DNA of 64,000 bases, taken from assembly GCF_965237655.1 (NCBI RefSeq), contig NZ_CBDEGB010000002.1:682001-746000 (forward strand), in the 5' to 3' direction. Below the pieces are notes generated by a model that worked only from the letters and a program-made list of their open reading frames with translations, did no database searches and was not told where the DNA came from. This document shows, one piece after another, positions 8,328-17,165 of this stretch; position 1 is the first letter of the stretch, and every line of letters starts with the position of its first letter. This DNA comes from Poriferisodalis sp965237655. Lineage in GTDB: Bacteria > Actinomycetota > Acidimicrobiia > Acidimicrobiales > Poriferisodalaceae. A program made the translations under genes and the position numbers.

Positions 8328-9320
8328 CTAGTCGCAGTTGCCGTCGTTGCCGACGTCGCGGTGGCTGTAGCACAGGGGTGTGGCCGCAACACTTCGCAGC
8401 GTGTACGGGCCTGCATCGGTATTGATGTCGCCGTCGCTGAGGGCGGCCATCCAATCTCCGGCGGTCTCAGCGGTGATCCACAAGCGATAGCCGCGTACTG
8501 CGTCATCGGGCTGGCCGACCACATCGACAGTGAGTTCGGCCAAGGCTTCAAACGCACTCGTCGCGGACGTGAATCTGATGCGTGACGGTGGTTCGTCGGA
8601 GGCGAATTCGGCGGCGACCTGGGTGGCGAGTTCGGTCATGGTCGGTGCCGACGGGGTGGGGCCGATGGCACCCAAGACTTGTGCGGTCACATCGAGCCGG
8701 GTATCGGGCGACAGCGGGGCGAGGTAGTTGCTGCTGGCCCATCCGGTGACCGGGCCGGCTTGTATCTCGTGCCAGGTGCTGGTGCGCAGGTCGCGTGTGC
8801 GACCTGTGGCTGTCACACCTACGACGTCCAGTGTCGCAATTGTCTCGGTGGCTTCGGGACTTCCGACCAGGATCGACTGCTCGCCACTGGCCGAGTTTGC
8901 GATGCGCAGCGTGAGCGTGGCGACGACATTGCCGTTGGGCACGTCGCGGACGTTGAGGAAATCGTCGTGGCTGACGCCGACAACGCCGAGTTGCGTGCCC
9001 GCTGCTGGTCCGACTGCCGACGGCGTGCCGGGAAGCGGTGCCGTCGTGGGCGGTGTCGTGGCAGCCGTCACGGGCGGTTCGGTAGCTGTGGGCACCGTGA
9101 CGGGGGCAACTTCGTCTGGTGCGTTCCCAGCCAGAGGGGCGACCGTCGTGCTTGGTGCCTCGATGGCAACAGAAGCGGTCGTCGGCGGGGCAACCTCGGC
9201 GGCTGGCGAGGTCACTTGATCGTCGGTGGCACCCAACGCGACGAAGAGCGACAGTACCGATAGCACCAGCGCTGTGAACGCCATCGCAGCGACGAATCTG
9301 TTTGTCATAGCTGCGGCCAT
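8328..9320 (-). CDS. Membrane-anchored SH3-like domain protein
   Basis: 330 residues from ATG 9320 (a second ATG four codons later is equally possible). Residues about 8-30 form one membrane anchor. They are followed by a Thr/Pro/Ala-rich extracellular linker to about residue 115, then a bacterial SH3-like domain with LNVRDVPNGNVVATL and GPVTGWASSNYLAPL. The last 120 residues have no clear match. Such proteins bind the cell wall from outside. It sits alone, convergent with the hsdR stub and divergent from the Phd/VapC pair, and its job is unknown. Confidence 0.65.
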   Translation of the reverse strand: MAAAMTNRFVAAMAFTALVLSVLSLFVALGATDDQVTSPAAEVAPPTTASVAIEAPSTTVAPLAGNAPDEVAPVTVPTATEPPVTAATTPPTTAPLPGTPSAVGPAAGTQLGVVGVSHDDFLNVRDVPNGNVVATLTLRIANSASGEQSILVGSPEATETIATLDVVGVTATGRTRDLRTSTWHEIQAGPVTGWASSNYLAPLSPDTRLDVTAQVLGAIGPTPSAPTMTELATQVAAEFASDEPPSRIRFTSATSAFEALAELTVDVVGQPDDAVRGYRLWITAETAGDWMAALSDGDINTDAGPYTLRSVAATPLCYSHRDVGNDGNCD

Positions 9321-9472
9321 CCCTCGAGAGCGGTCGTGAGACCCCCGGTATACCGCGGCTTGGTCTCGCCGTGGTGACGGGGACGCCTGTGGGCGGGCCG
9401 ATGCTGATGCGTGGTGTTCAGCCTTCGGCAACATCTGCTCTGATGCCGACATCATCCACCGTTGGTCCAAGA

Positions 9473-9490
9473 TGTATCACCAGTGATACA
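9473..9490 (+). promoter_or_regulatory. Perfect inverted repeat operator before phd/vapC
   Basis: TGTATCAC, two bases, GTGATACA: a perfect 8-bp inverted repeat eight bases before the antitoxin ATG. It shares the GTATC/GATAC half-sites with the operator at 6973-6991, with one base more between them. Confidence 0.65.
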
Positions 9491-9498
9491 TTGAGGCC

Positions 9499-9735
9499 AT
9501 GGGCGAGGTCACCATCCGGCAGCTTCGCAACCATGGGGGTGATGTTGTGGATCGTGTGCAGGCGGGTGAACGGCTCACGGTCACCCGGTCGGGTCGGCCG
9601 GTGGCGGAACTGCGTCCCTTGCCCCGCCAGGCGCTCGACGCCTCGACGTTGCTCGAACGCTGGCGTCACCTTCCGGCCGTTGACCCAGTGCGGCTTCGTT
9701 CCGACATTGACGACGTGATGGACCCGTCTTTGTGA
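9499..9735 (+). CDS. Phd/YefM-type antitoxin
   Basis: 78 residues. The N-terminus (VTIRQLRNHGGDVVDRVQAG then ERLTVTRSGRPVAELRPL) is the standard Phd/YefM DNA-binding fold; the C-terminal 30 residues would wrap the toxin. It has a perfect inverted repeat just upstream and overlaps the PIN toxin gene by GTGA, so the two are translationally coupled. Although the antitoxin is Phd-like, the toxin is VapC-like, a common mixed pairing in actinobacteria. Confidence 0.88.
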   Translation: MGEVTIRQLRNHGGDVVDRVQAGERLTVTRSGRPVAELRPLPRQALDASTLLERWRHLPAVDPVRLRSDIDDVMDPSL

Positions 9736-10187
9736 GCGCCCCGCACCTGCACGTTCGCGGGGTGCTTGACACCAACGCGGTGATCGCATTGCCGCGGATC
9801 GCTGACGCCGGGATGCTGCCCGCGGAGCCAACCATCACGACGATCACGCTCGCTGAGCTGTCGGTCGGGCCACTGGCAGCCTCCGACGCCGCCGAGCGAC
9901 GGAGACGCCAGGCTCACTTGCAGCAAGCGGAGGCCGACTTCGATCCGCTGCCCTTCGACGATGCCGCCGCCAGAGCCTTCGGCCAGGTTGCCGCCGACCT
10001 GCGGGCATCGGGGCGCAAGCCCGCAGCACGCGCCTACGAAGCGCTCATCGCTGCCACAGCAGTCTCCAACGGTCTGCCCCTGTACACCGCCAATCCCGCA
10101 GACTTCGAGGGCATCACCGATCTCGAAATCGTCGCCGTGTCCGTGCCAGGCGCAGCAGTCCCCGGCCATGCGGGAGCTGCCGAGTAG
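9732..10187 (+). CDS. VapC-type PIN-domain toxin
   Basis: 151 residues from the GTG at 9732 inside the antitoxin stop. PIN-domain acidic residues are seen in VLDTNAVIAL (Asp) and TLAELSVG (Glu). The third site, usually Asp before ALIAATA, is Glu here (YEALIAATAVSNGLPLYTAN), a conservative change. VapC proteins are magnesium-dependent ribonucleases that cut tRNA or rRNA. The C-terminal 20 residues after the fold are Ala/Gly-rich. Confidence 0.87.
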   Translation: MSAPHLHVRGVLDTNAVIALPRIADAGMLPAEPTITTITLAELSVGPLAASDAAERRRRQAHLQQAEADFDPLPFDDAAARAFGQVAADLRASGRKPAARAYEALIAATAVSNGLPLYTANPADFEGITDLEIVAVSVPGAAVPGHAGAAE

Positions 10188-10283
10188 GCCGAGCGCGTAC
10201 CGATGCCTGCGCACGACCCGAAGGCGACGATGCAGACCGGGCTGGTCAGCCGCCCGCTATTGGCGTGTCGGTAGGACTCTTGG

Positions 10284-10559
10284 TCAGGCCCGGGCGAGCA
10301 AGTCTTGGAAGGGTCTGAAGAGATCGACAGGATCTAGAGGGCCTGACTGAAAGTAGACCGGATGGGTGATTCGGATGGTTTCCTCAGAATCGGCACCGAG
10401 GAGTACGACCTCAATGTGGGAGCGATCCTCGTAGTCCTGCTCAGTTGCGTTGTAGGCCGCAACAGCTGACCGGCTGTCGGTGTAGGTCTTCAAGGCGAGC
10501 TGCTCGCGTTCCTGATGGTCGTAGACGATCAGGAAGTGGGTAGTGGTTCGATGACTCAT
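10284..10559 (-). CDS. Small protein paired with the RelA/SpoT-domain gene
   Basis: 91 residues, ATG start, six bases after the stop of the RelA/SpoT-domain gene on the same strand, so almost certainly in one transcript. It has no membrane segment. Visible blocks are THFLIVYDH at the start and IEVVLLGADSEETIRITHPV YF near residue 70, with Asp/Glu-rich helices between. I do not recognise a named family, although similar small proteins beside RelA/SpoT genes seem familiar. Placement next to a possible toxic alarmone synthetase makes it a candidate antitoxin; that is inference. Confidence 0.6.
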   Translation of the reverse strand: MSHRTTTHFLIVYDHQEREQLALKTYTDSRSAVAAYNATEQDYEDRSHIEVVLLGADSEETIRITHPVYFQSGPLDPVDLFRPFQDLLARA

Positions 10560-10565
10560 GGCAAC

Positions 10566-11300
10566 TCACCCGGTTTCCGTGACCAGCTCGGTCAATTCCT
10601 TGGCCGCTGTTTCGAGCGCAGCGTACATCCAGTCGCGTTCGGGCGCGGTCGCGGGACCAAGCTGCGCCTCGTGTGCAGCCCACCGGGTGCCCAATTGCGT
10701 TAGGTAGCGATGAACGTCCTGTCCCCCTGCGCCGTTCTTAACGTCGACACTGGTGGCACTGGTTACGGCTTCAACGATGATGGCCCACGCGTGCTGCAAG
10801 ACCGTGCGCAGCTGCACCTCGACAAAGCGCTCTTGATACCGGGTGTGGATGTGCACGGCGCGATAGCCCGATGATCTCGGTGACGTGATGTAGTCGATGA
10901 AGCGGTCTGGTCGCCCGTTGCGGATGAGGCTGTTGCGTGAGAACCGCACCGCGACCTCGTCCACATCTTGCCGATGCAAGAACACCGCTCGGCAGCCGCC
11001 GATGTCATGCATTTCGGCGAGAGCCATCCTTGGCTCCCGCGTCAACTTGTGGAAGATCGTTTCGAGACGCTTGAGACGCTGTGTCAGCAACAGCACCGTT
11101 GCCTGTTCCGAACGAATGCATGACGCCAGTCCGGTTCGGGCACTGACGAGCGGGCTCTGATGAGCTTCTCGAAATGCGTACACGACACGACCTGCTTGCA
11201 AGAGCCGGTCACGATCCAATACCGGTTGCGCCTCCGCGAGATGTCGCCGCAGCGTCTTTCCTGCCTTGTTGACCTGACTCTTTGTCGGCGGCGACGACAT
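10566..11300 (-). CDS. RelA/SpoT-domain protein (possible toxSAS)
   Basis: 244 residues. The synthetase-like domain spans about residues 60-195: QRLKRLETIFHKLTREPRMA, then MHDIGGCRAVF, DYITSPRSSGYRAVHI and VEVQLRTVLQHAWA. These match the nucleotide-binding and catalytic blocks of small alarmone synthetases. There is no HD hydrolase, TGS or ACT domain. Family members either make (p)ppGpp or act as toxins that pyrophosphorylate nucleotides or tRNA ends. The neighbouring small gene and the surrounding TA modules favour a toxin, but the product cannot be told from sequence. It is divergent from hsdM. Confidence 0.82.
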   Translation of the reverse strand: MSSPPTKSQVNKAGKTLRRHLAEAQPVLDRDRLLQAGRVVYAFREAHQSPLVSARTGLASCIRSEQATVLLLTQRLKRLETIFHKLTREPRMALAEMHDIGGCRAVFLHRQDVDEVAVRFSRNSLIRNGRPDRFIDYITSPRSSGYRAVHIHTRYQERFVEVQLRTVLQHAWAIIVEAVTSATSVDVKNGAGGQDVHRYLTQLGTRWAAHEAQLGPATAPERDWMYAALETAAKELTELVTETG

Positions 11301-11410
11301 CGTGCCACGCTAGATGTCGACCGTCGCGAGAGAGCCTTCCAATTTGTTGGTACCGGTCGAACGGAGATTGCTACCGCGAGAGCGCCGCTGATGGGGCGTC
11401 GCGTGAGCGG

Positions 11411-12850
11411 GTGCCCGCACACGATCCCAAGGCGGCAGTGCAGAAGCTGTGGGACTTCTGCTACGTGCTGCGGGACGACGGACTGTCCTACGGCGACTAT
11501 TTGGAACAGCTCACGTATCTGCTGTTTCTGAAGATGGCCGATGAGCAATACGTGATGCTCGGAGGCGACCGAATCGTGCCCGTCGAGCACGACCGGCAGT
11601 CGCTGCTGAGCCGTTCGGGCACGGAGCTCGAAGCCCACTACAGCGATGCATTGGCCGCACTGGGCACGAGCGAGGACATGCTCGGCGTGGTCTTCCACAA
11701 GGCCCGCAACCGCATCCAGACGCCGGCCAAGCTGTAACAGCTCATCAAGGAGTTCATCGACCAGCACCCCTGGATGAGCTACGACGCCGACCTCAAGGGC
11801 GACGCGTACGAGGGCCTGATCGAAAAGACCGCCCAGGAAGGCGCCAGGGGAGCGGGCCAGTACTTCACGCCCCGAGCGCTCATCAACGCCATCGTCGACG
11901 TGATGGCCCCCGAGCCGGACCACCGCATCTGCGACCCCGCCTGCGGCACCGGCGGATTCTTCCTGGGCGCCTACCGGTCGATCGTCGAACGGTTCCCGCA
12001 CTTGGAACCCGACCAGGCCGCTCACCTGCGCTCGGGTGCGTTCACCGGTTGGGAGATCGCCGACCTGCCTGCTCGCCTGTGCGCTATGAACATGCTGCTG
12101 CACGGCATCGAGAGCCCGGAGTCCGACTCGCCGATCATCGTTGACGACGCCGTGCGGGATACTCCTGGCAAGCCGTTCGACATGGTGCTGACCAACCCGC
12201 CCTTCGGTCGATCGTCGTCGGACAGCTACGAGCGGGACGATTTCTGGGCGACCACCCGCAACAAGCAGCTCAACTTCGTGCAGCACGTCGTGAGCCTTCT
12301 GCGGATCGGCGGCAGCGCTGCGGTGGTGGTGCCCGACAACGTGCTGTTCGAGGCAGGCGCCGGCGAGACGATCCGCCGCCGGCTGCTGCACGACTGTGAG
12401 GTCCACACCCTGCTGCGCCTGCCCACGGGGATCTTCTACGCCCAGGGCGTGAAGGCCAACGTGCTGTTCTTCCGTCGCCGCGAGGGCGCCGCAGAGCCGT
12501 GGACCCGCGAGCTGTGGGTATACGACCTGCGCACCAATAAGCACTTCACTCTCAAGCAGAACCCGTTGACGCGGGCCGACCTGGACGACTTCGTGACGTG
12601 GTACCGGCCGGAAGAGCGCCACAAGCGCAAGGAGTCCGAGCGCTTCAAGCGCTACACCTACGACGAGCTGATCGCCCGAGACAAAGTCAGCCTCGACCTC
12701 TTCTGGCTACGCGACGAGAGCCTCGAAGACACCGACGACCTCCCACCCCCAGCAGTCCTCGCCGCCGAGATCGCCGAAGACCTCGAATCCGCCCTCGCCG
12801 AGATCCAAGCCCTCGCCGACAGCCTCGCCGCGACGGCCGAAGCGAAGTGA
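11411..12850 (+). pseudogene. hsdM: Type I methyltransferase subunit HsdM interrupted by TAA
   Basis: From the GTG at 11411 the frame reads a full HsdM. It has KLWDFCYVLRDDGLSYGDYL, an N-terminal helical domain, SAM-binding motif DPACGTGGFF at about codon 175 and catalytic motif NPPFG at about codon 262. At codon 109 (11735-11737) there is an in-frame TAA between AKL and QLIKEF, with perfect homology on both sides and no frame change. Translation would stop before the catalytic domain unless it is read through or restarts at the ATG at 11774. No specificity subunit follows: the next gene is unrelated. Together with the hsdR stub this is a dead or dying system. Confidence 0.88.
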
Positions 12851-12852
12851 TC

Positions 12853-13629
12853 ATGAGCGAGCGGACGGGCATCGAGTGGACTGAGGCGACGTGGAATCCC
12901 ACCACCGGGTGTGACCGCACTTCGGTGGGCTGCGACAACTGCTACGCGCTCACGCTGGCGAAGCGTCTGAAGGCGATGGGCAATCTGCGCTACCAACGTG
13001 ACGGCGATCCCGCCCTGAGCGGCCCAGGCTTCGGTCTGACTTTGCACTACGACCTGCTCGACCGGCCCCGGCACTGGCGCAGGCCCCGCCTCATCTTCGT
13101 GAATTCGATGAGCGATCTGTTCCATCCCGACGTGCCGCTCGACTTCGTCCAGAAGGTGTTCGCCGTGATGGCCGACACACCTCAGCACACCTACCAGGTG
13201 CTCACGAAGCGGTCGAAACGGCTTGCGGCTGTCGCAGGTGATCTGGAATGGCCTTCGAACGTCTGGATGGGCGTCACGGTTGAGACGCCCCGCTACGCCT
13301 TCCGCATCGACCATCTGCGCTCGGTAGGCGCTGCGGTGCGTTTCATTAGCGCCGAACCGCTCTTGGAGGCGCTGCCGAATCTCGATCTCACTGACATTCA
13401 CTGGCTCATCGCCGGAGGCGAGAGCGGTCCAGGCGCCCGACCGATGGAAGCCGATTGGGTCAGAGACCTTCGCGACCAGTGCACCGCCCCAAACGTCGCG
13501 TTCTTCTTCAAGCAATGGGGCGGCCGAACTCCCAAGGCTGGCGGTCGCCATCTTGACGGTGCAATTCACGACGCTCTTCCGGAAGCGACGACGTTGGCTT
13601 GTGGCTTCGCTGAGAGCCTCAGCGGATAG
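12853..13629 (+). CDS. DUF5131 (phage Gp37/Gp68-like) protein
   Basis: 258 residues, ATG two bases after the hsdM stop. The start SERTGIEWTEATWNPTTGC continues into a cysteine cluster C-x7-C-x2-CYA at about residues 17-28, then FVNSMSDLFH and VLTKRSKRL, and near the end FFFKQWGG. These are the hallmarks of the Gp37/Gp68 phage-derived family. The cysteine spacing suggests a metal or iron-sulfur site like that of radical-SAM relatives; that is inference. The gene is common on prophages and defence islands. Its tight spacing behind hsdM suggests co-transcription. Confidence 0.85.
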   Translation: MSERTGIEWTEATWNPTTGCDRTSVGCDNCYALTLAKRLKAMGNLRYQRDGDPALSGPGFGLTLHYDLLDRPRHWRRPRLIFVNSMSDLFHPDVPLDFVQKVFAVMADTPQHTYQVLTKRSKRLAAVAGDLEWPSNVWMGVTVETPRYAFRIDHLRSVGAAVRFISAEPLLEALPNLDLTDIHWLIAGGESGPGARPMEADWVRDLRDQCTAPNVAFFFKQWGGRTPKAGGRHLDGAIHDALPEATTLACGFAESLSG

Positions 13630-13792
13630 CCGGCGATGCCCGGTAGCCCCGACGCCTGGACTTTGCGCAGAAATGCCGCCACAGACGGCAAATCTGCACA
13701 CAGAAAGCGTCACAGCAACTCTCCGAGACGCCACCACCTATCCGCGCGGCCCCTAAGCGCCAAGTGAACCCACTGCTGGCGAACCGCATTCT

Positions 13793-14776
13793 TTAGCTGA
13801 GCGCTGAGTCGAAGAGCGTTCCCTGTTCAGTCACCGCCACGAGCGGTGGCGGATCGAGGGTTGGATCAGCTTCATCACCGTCGAGCAAGGCATCGAGCCC
13901 TTCGATCTCGGATACCGGCACGGCACCGCGTCGTTCGAGACCCTCGTTGCCCGGCCCTTCGCCGAGTCCTCGCCAGACCGCGACCCGGCCGAATTGGCAC
14001 TCGAGCGCCTCAGTTGCGCCCGTCCAGGTGCCGCCTGAGCCCTTGTCGCTCGCGACCACAAGCGTGACTGCGGCCTGGGCATAGATGAGCTTGTTGCGAC
14101 CCATCGCGTTGCCGGCATTGAAGCCGGCGTCGGGGCTGTAGGGCGCGCACATGACGGCCCGTCCATCATGAATCGCTGCGCGGACGTGGGCGTCGCGGAG
14201 CTTGCGTGACAGCGAGTCCGCCAGCACGCCGACAACTGCACCCCCAGAATCCAGTGCCGCATTCATTGCGAGCTGATCGACGCCGCGAGAGCCGCCCGAA
14301 ACGAGTGGAATGTTGCGAACGGCTGCGCACTTGGCAGCCTCGACGGCAACCTCGGCGCCGGTCGGACTTACGTCGCGGCTGCCCACGACACCGAGACCTG
14401 CGATACCGAGCAACTCGGTTGTGCCCGCCGCATAGAGCAACGGCGGCGCCTTGTGCCCGAGGCGCTCGGGCCAGCGTGTCGGGTAGTGCAGGTCGAACGG
14501 GGTGAGCGTCCGGATACCCGACTGCTCGAGCCGCTCCAACTCGAACGCGAGTGCCGTGGCTCGGCCCATCAGAGCACCGATGCGATGAGCGAAATCGCCT
14601 ATGAAGTCGTGCGCCGCTGCGAGATCGTCGGCCTTCATTCCGAGCAGGCAACTCGGTCCCTGGCCCAGGCGAGTTGACAGCTTCCAGAACTCCGATGCCT
14701 TCAGCGGCTGCACTCGGTCAGCACACAGCCGGCTGACGAGAGAGATCGCCGCCAGAGCGTCGTCTCCTCGCCTCAC
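13793..14776 (-). CDS. DprA/SMF-like Rossmann protein (SLOG family)
   Basis: 327 residues from the GTG at 14776, which overlaps the helicase stop as GTGA; a longer start at 14872 would lie inside the helicase gene. About 100 helical residues precede a DprA-type Rossmann domain with GVVGSRDVSPTGAEVA, VSGGSRGVDQLAMNAAL, GRNKLIYAQAAVTLVVASD and GSGGTWTGA. DprA loads RecA on single-stranded DNA during transformation, but stand-alone relatives in helicase operons are thought to bind nucleotides or DNA ends in defence. The operon position (last of four overlapping genes) argues for the second role; the housekeeping dprA would be elsewhere. Confidence 0.82.
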   Translation of the reverse strand: MRRGDDALAAISLVSRLCADRVQPLKASEFWKLSTRLGQGPSCLLGMKADDLAAAHDFIGDFAHRIGALMGRATALAFELERLEQSGIRTLTPFDLHYPTRWPERLGHKAPPLLYAAGTTELLGIAGLGVVGSRDVSPTGAEVAVEAAKCAAVRNIPLVSGGSRGVDQLAMNAALDSGGAVVGVLADSLSRKLRDAHVRAAIHDGRAVMCAPYSPDAGFNAGNAMGRNKLIYAQAAVTLVVASDKGSGGTWTGATEALECQFGRVAVWRGLGEGPGNEGLERRGAVPVSEIEGLDALLDGDEADPTLDPPPLVAVTEQGTLFDSALS

Positions 14777-16842
14777 CCGCCCGCCCTCTCGGACGTCTCG
14801 GTTAAGGCCAACGGGAACACACGACCCGCTCCGGCGGTGCGCAGCTGCGCCCCCACGACCGTCAGCGTCCAACGGGAATCGACCACATCGTCGACCAGGA
14901 GCACCGGGCCTTCGGGCACCGGTCCGCTGATACTGAACGCCCCGTCAACGTTGCGGAACTGCTGATGGCTGTTCCGCATCGACTTCTGTGTCTGCGTATC
15001 GCGAACCTGCACGACCGCATCGTGACACGGCAGCCCAAGCGCGTCCGCAAGCCGGGTGGCGAAGTCGGAAACGAGTGTCGGGTAACGGCGCGATGGCACG
15101 AACGTGACCCAGGTCGGTGCGGGTACGGGCTGCCATCGGTCGCTGATGAACTCTGCGACTGCGTCCACCAAGCGGTCGTCGAATCGGCCATCCGACTGCT
15201 TGCCATTGCGTACCAAATTGCCCCAGCCGCCATCACCCCATCTCGACAGCGCTCGACCGTCTTCAAGTCGAAGCTCTGCCGGGATCGACTTGGCGCTCGC
15301 CCACTGCTTACGGGACTGGATCACCATGCTCTCGCTGCGCAAGAACTCCACTGCCCGTTGCACCTCGGACAGATCGAACGTCAGCGCCATGGTGTCGCCG
15401 GTGCAGTTGTCGCACGAGCCGCAGGGCTCGCTTACCGGATCGTCGAGATGCTGCCTCAGGAGCTGCATTCGGCACTGGTCGGTGTCGATGTACTGGCGTA
15501 CCAGTTCGAGTTCGGCGCAGCGCAACGCAGTTACCGCTTCGACTTTGTCGTGATCGAAGCTCCAAGGTCGCAGCGACCGTTGCCACCGGCTGCCGACGCG
15601 CTCGATTGCGCCATCCACTTCCAGATTCTTCAGGAGATTCTCGAGACGTTTGTTGCCGACGTTCACCTCCGGGAGCAACTCGTTGAGCCGCATCGGCTCG
15701 TGGCGTTCTTCCAGCAGTCCGACGACGTGCTCAGCGAGCCGGGGGTTGGGGAACGACGTCTCGATGAAGTAGTTCTGAATGTCGGCGTCTTCGGTGCCCC
15801 GCAACACGATGCCCCACGACTCCGGCACTCCCCGGCCCGCCCGTCCGACCTGCTGGTAGTAGGCGACTGGCGATCCCGGCGACTGGTAGTGGATCACGAA
15901 CGACAGGTCTGGTTTGTCGAAGCCCATGCCTAACGCGGAGGTCGCGACGACTGCCTTGATCGAGTTGCCGAGCAGTGCCTGTTCGATCTCTGGCCGCCGG
16001 GACGATTCGGTCCCACCGCTATAGGCCACAGCATCGATGCCTTCGCAGATCAGCCAGCCAGCGACGCGTTCGGTGTCTCGAATGGTGGAGCAGTACACGA
16101 TGCCGGTGCCCGGCAGCTTCGCCAGCGTCGCCGCCAGCCATGTCAGACGCTCCGGTGGCGACAGGATCGTCAGGGCATGCAATCGCAGACTGTCCCTGCC
16201 GAGTGGCCCGCGCACTGTCTCGAACTCGGACCCGAGCTGCGTGATGACATCGGCGACGACCCGGTCGTTGGCCGTTGCGGTGCAGCACAGCACCGGTATT
16301 CCCTGGGGCAGCAGATCGAGCATAAGAACGAGCCGCCGATAGTCCGGCCGGAAGTCGTGACCCCAGTCGGAGATGCAATGGGCCTCGTCGACGACAAGCA
16401 GGCCGCATCGCGCAGCTATGACCGGAAGCACCTCGCTGCGAAATTCGCGGTTCGCCAGCCGTTCGGGTGAGATCAGCACGACATCCCCTTCGTCTGCTTC
16501 GATCTGTGCGATGACCGCTTCCCATTCGTCGCGGTTGGAACTGTTGATGGTGACGGCGCGTACGCCGAGGCGTTCTGCCGCCTCGATCTGATTGCGCATC
16601 AATGCGAGCAGCGGCGATACCAGCAGCGTCGGGCCGAAGCCTGCGCTGCGCATCAGCCGGGTCGCGATGAAGTAGACCGCGCTCTTACCCCAGCCGGTTC
16701 GCTGCACCAGCAGTACTCGCGCACGCTCGGCGACCAGACGACGGATTACGCCGAGCTGTTCGTCGCGGAATCCGGCCTGTGAGTCCCCGGTCAGCTTGCG
16801 AAGCAGGCCGAGCGCATATTCAGTTTCCGGGACGGGGCTCAT
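14773..16842 (-). CDS. RecQ-type helicase fused to a phosphoribosyltransferase-like domain
   Basis: 689 residues. The helicase core has RTGWGKS (Walker A, residues 48-54), DEAHCISDWGHDFR (152-165) and QQVGRAGR (330-337). A RecQ zinc-binding cysteine set ends in CGSCDNC near residue 480. Residues about 560-689 are a ComF-like phosphoribosyltransferase domain: VTFVPSRRYPTLVSDFATRL, then VLLVDDVVDSRWT at 647-659. The PRPP loop, usually TTGGT or similar after the two Asp, is DSRWT, so substrate binding may be altered. It starts in a TGATG overlap with mazF and ends in a GTGA overlap with the DprA-like gene. The helicase could unwind invading or damaged DNA; the transferase role is unknown. Confidence 0.88.
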   Translation of the reverse strand: MSPVPETEYALGLLRKLTGDSQAGFRDEQLGVIRRLVAERARVLLVQRTGWGKSAVYFIATRLMRSAGFGPTLLVSPLLALMRNQIEAAERLGVRAVTINSSNRDEWEAVIAQIEADEGDVVLISPERLANREFRSEVLPVIAARCGLLVVDEAHCISDWGHDFRPDYRRLVLMLDLLPQGIPVLCCTATANDRVVADVITQLGSEFETVRGPLGRDSLRLHALTILSPPERLTWLAATLAKLPGTGIVYCSTIRDTERVAGWLICEGIDAVAYSGGTESSRRPEIEQALLGNSIKAVVATSALGMGFDKPDLSFVIHYQSPGSPVAYYQQVGRAGRGVPESWGIVLRGTEDADIQNYFIETSFPNPRLAEHVVGLLEERHEPMRLNELLPEVNVGNKRLENLLKNLEVDGAIERVGSRWQRSLRPWSFDHDKVEAVTALRCAELELVRQYIDTDQCRMQLLRQHLDDPVSEPCGSCDNCTGDTMALTFDLSEVQRAVEFLRSESMVIQSRKQWASAKSIPAELRLEDGRALSRWGDGGWGNLVRNGKQSDGRFDDRLVDAVAEFISDRWQPVPAPTWVTFVPSRRYPTLVSDFATRLADALGLPCHDAVVQVRDTQTQKSMRNSHQQFRNVDGAFSISGPVPEGPVLLVDDVVDSRWTLTVVGAQLRTAGAGRVFPLALTETSERAGG

Positions 16843-17165
16843 CAGTAGACGATGTCCATTGCGTAGCGAAGTGCTTGATCGAGTTGTGCCTGCTTGAGGG
16901 CACCGAGCTGGCCGACTGGTTTAGGGTCGAGGCGGGTAATCGGCACGGTGACGATGTTGTCGCAGCTGATGACGCACGACTCTGGCAGACCCTCGTCGAC
17001 GCCGATCTCCACCTCCGAGCGGATGCCGCGCATCGTGCGTGTGATGGAAGCGCAGGTGATAGCCGTCAGTACTGAAGCCGCCGCGTCCCTCGTCAGCACG
17101 CACAGGGGCCGCCGCCCGCCGGGTCCACTGAGATCACCCCAGTAGATCTCGTTGCGCGCTACCAC
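16842..17165 (-). CDS. mazF: MazF/PemK-type toxin
   Basis: 107 residues from a GTG that overlaps the antitoxin stop by seven bases. NEIYWGDLSGPGGRRPLCVL is the opening strand and loop of MazF endoribonucleases, with ITCASITRTMRGIRSEVEI and CVISCDNIVTVP as later core strands. MazF cuts RNA at short motifs. It is directly followed, through a TGATG overlap, by the RecQ-like helicase gene, so the toxin pair is part of a larger operon rather than a free-standing module. Confidence 0.9.
   Translation of the reverse strand: MVARNEIYWGDLSGPGGRRPLCVLTRDAAASVLTAITCASITRTMRGIRSEVEIGVDEGLPESCVISCDNIVTVPITRLDPKPVGQLGALKQAQLDQALRYAMDIVY

Noticed and set aside
7841..8557. HigB toxin upstream of the HigA-like gene
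   Set aside because: All three minus-strand frames were read by eye; none has RelE/HigB motifs and the long one runs across other genes.
11084..12622. 512-codon minus-strand frame opposite hsdM
   Set aside because: The plus strand has clear methyltransferase motifs over the same bases; the minus frame shows none.
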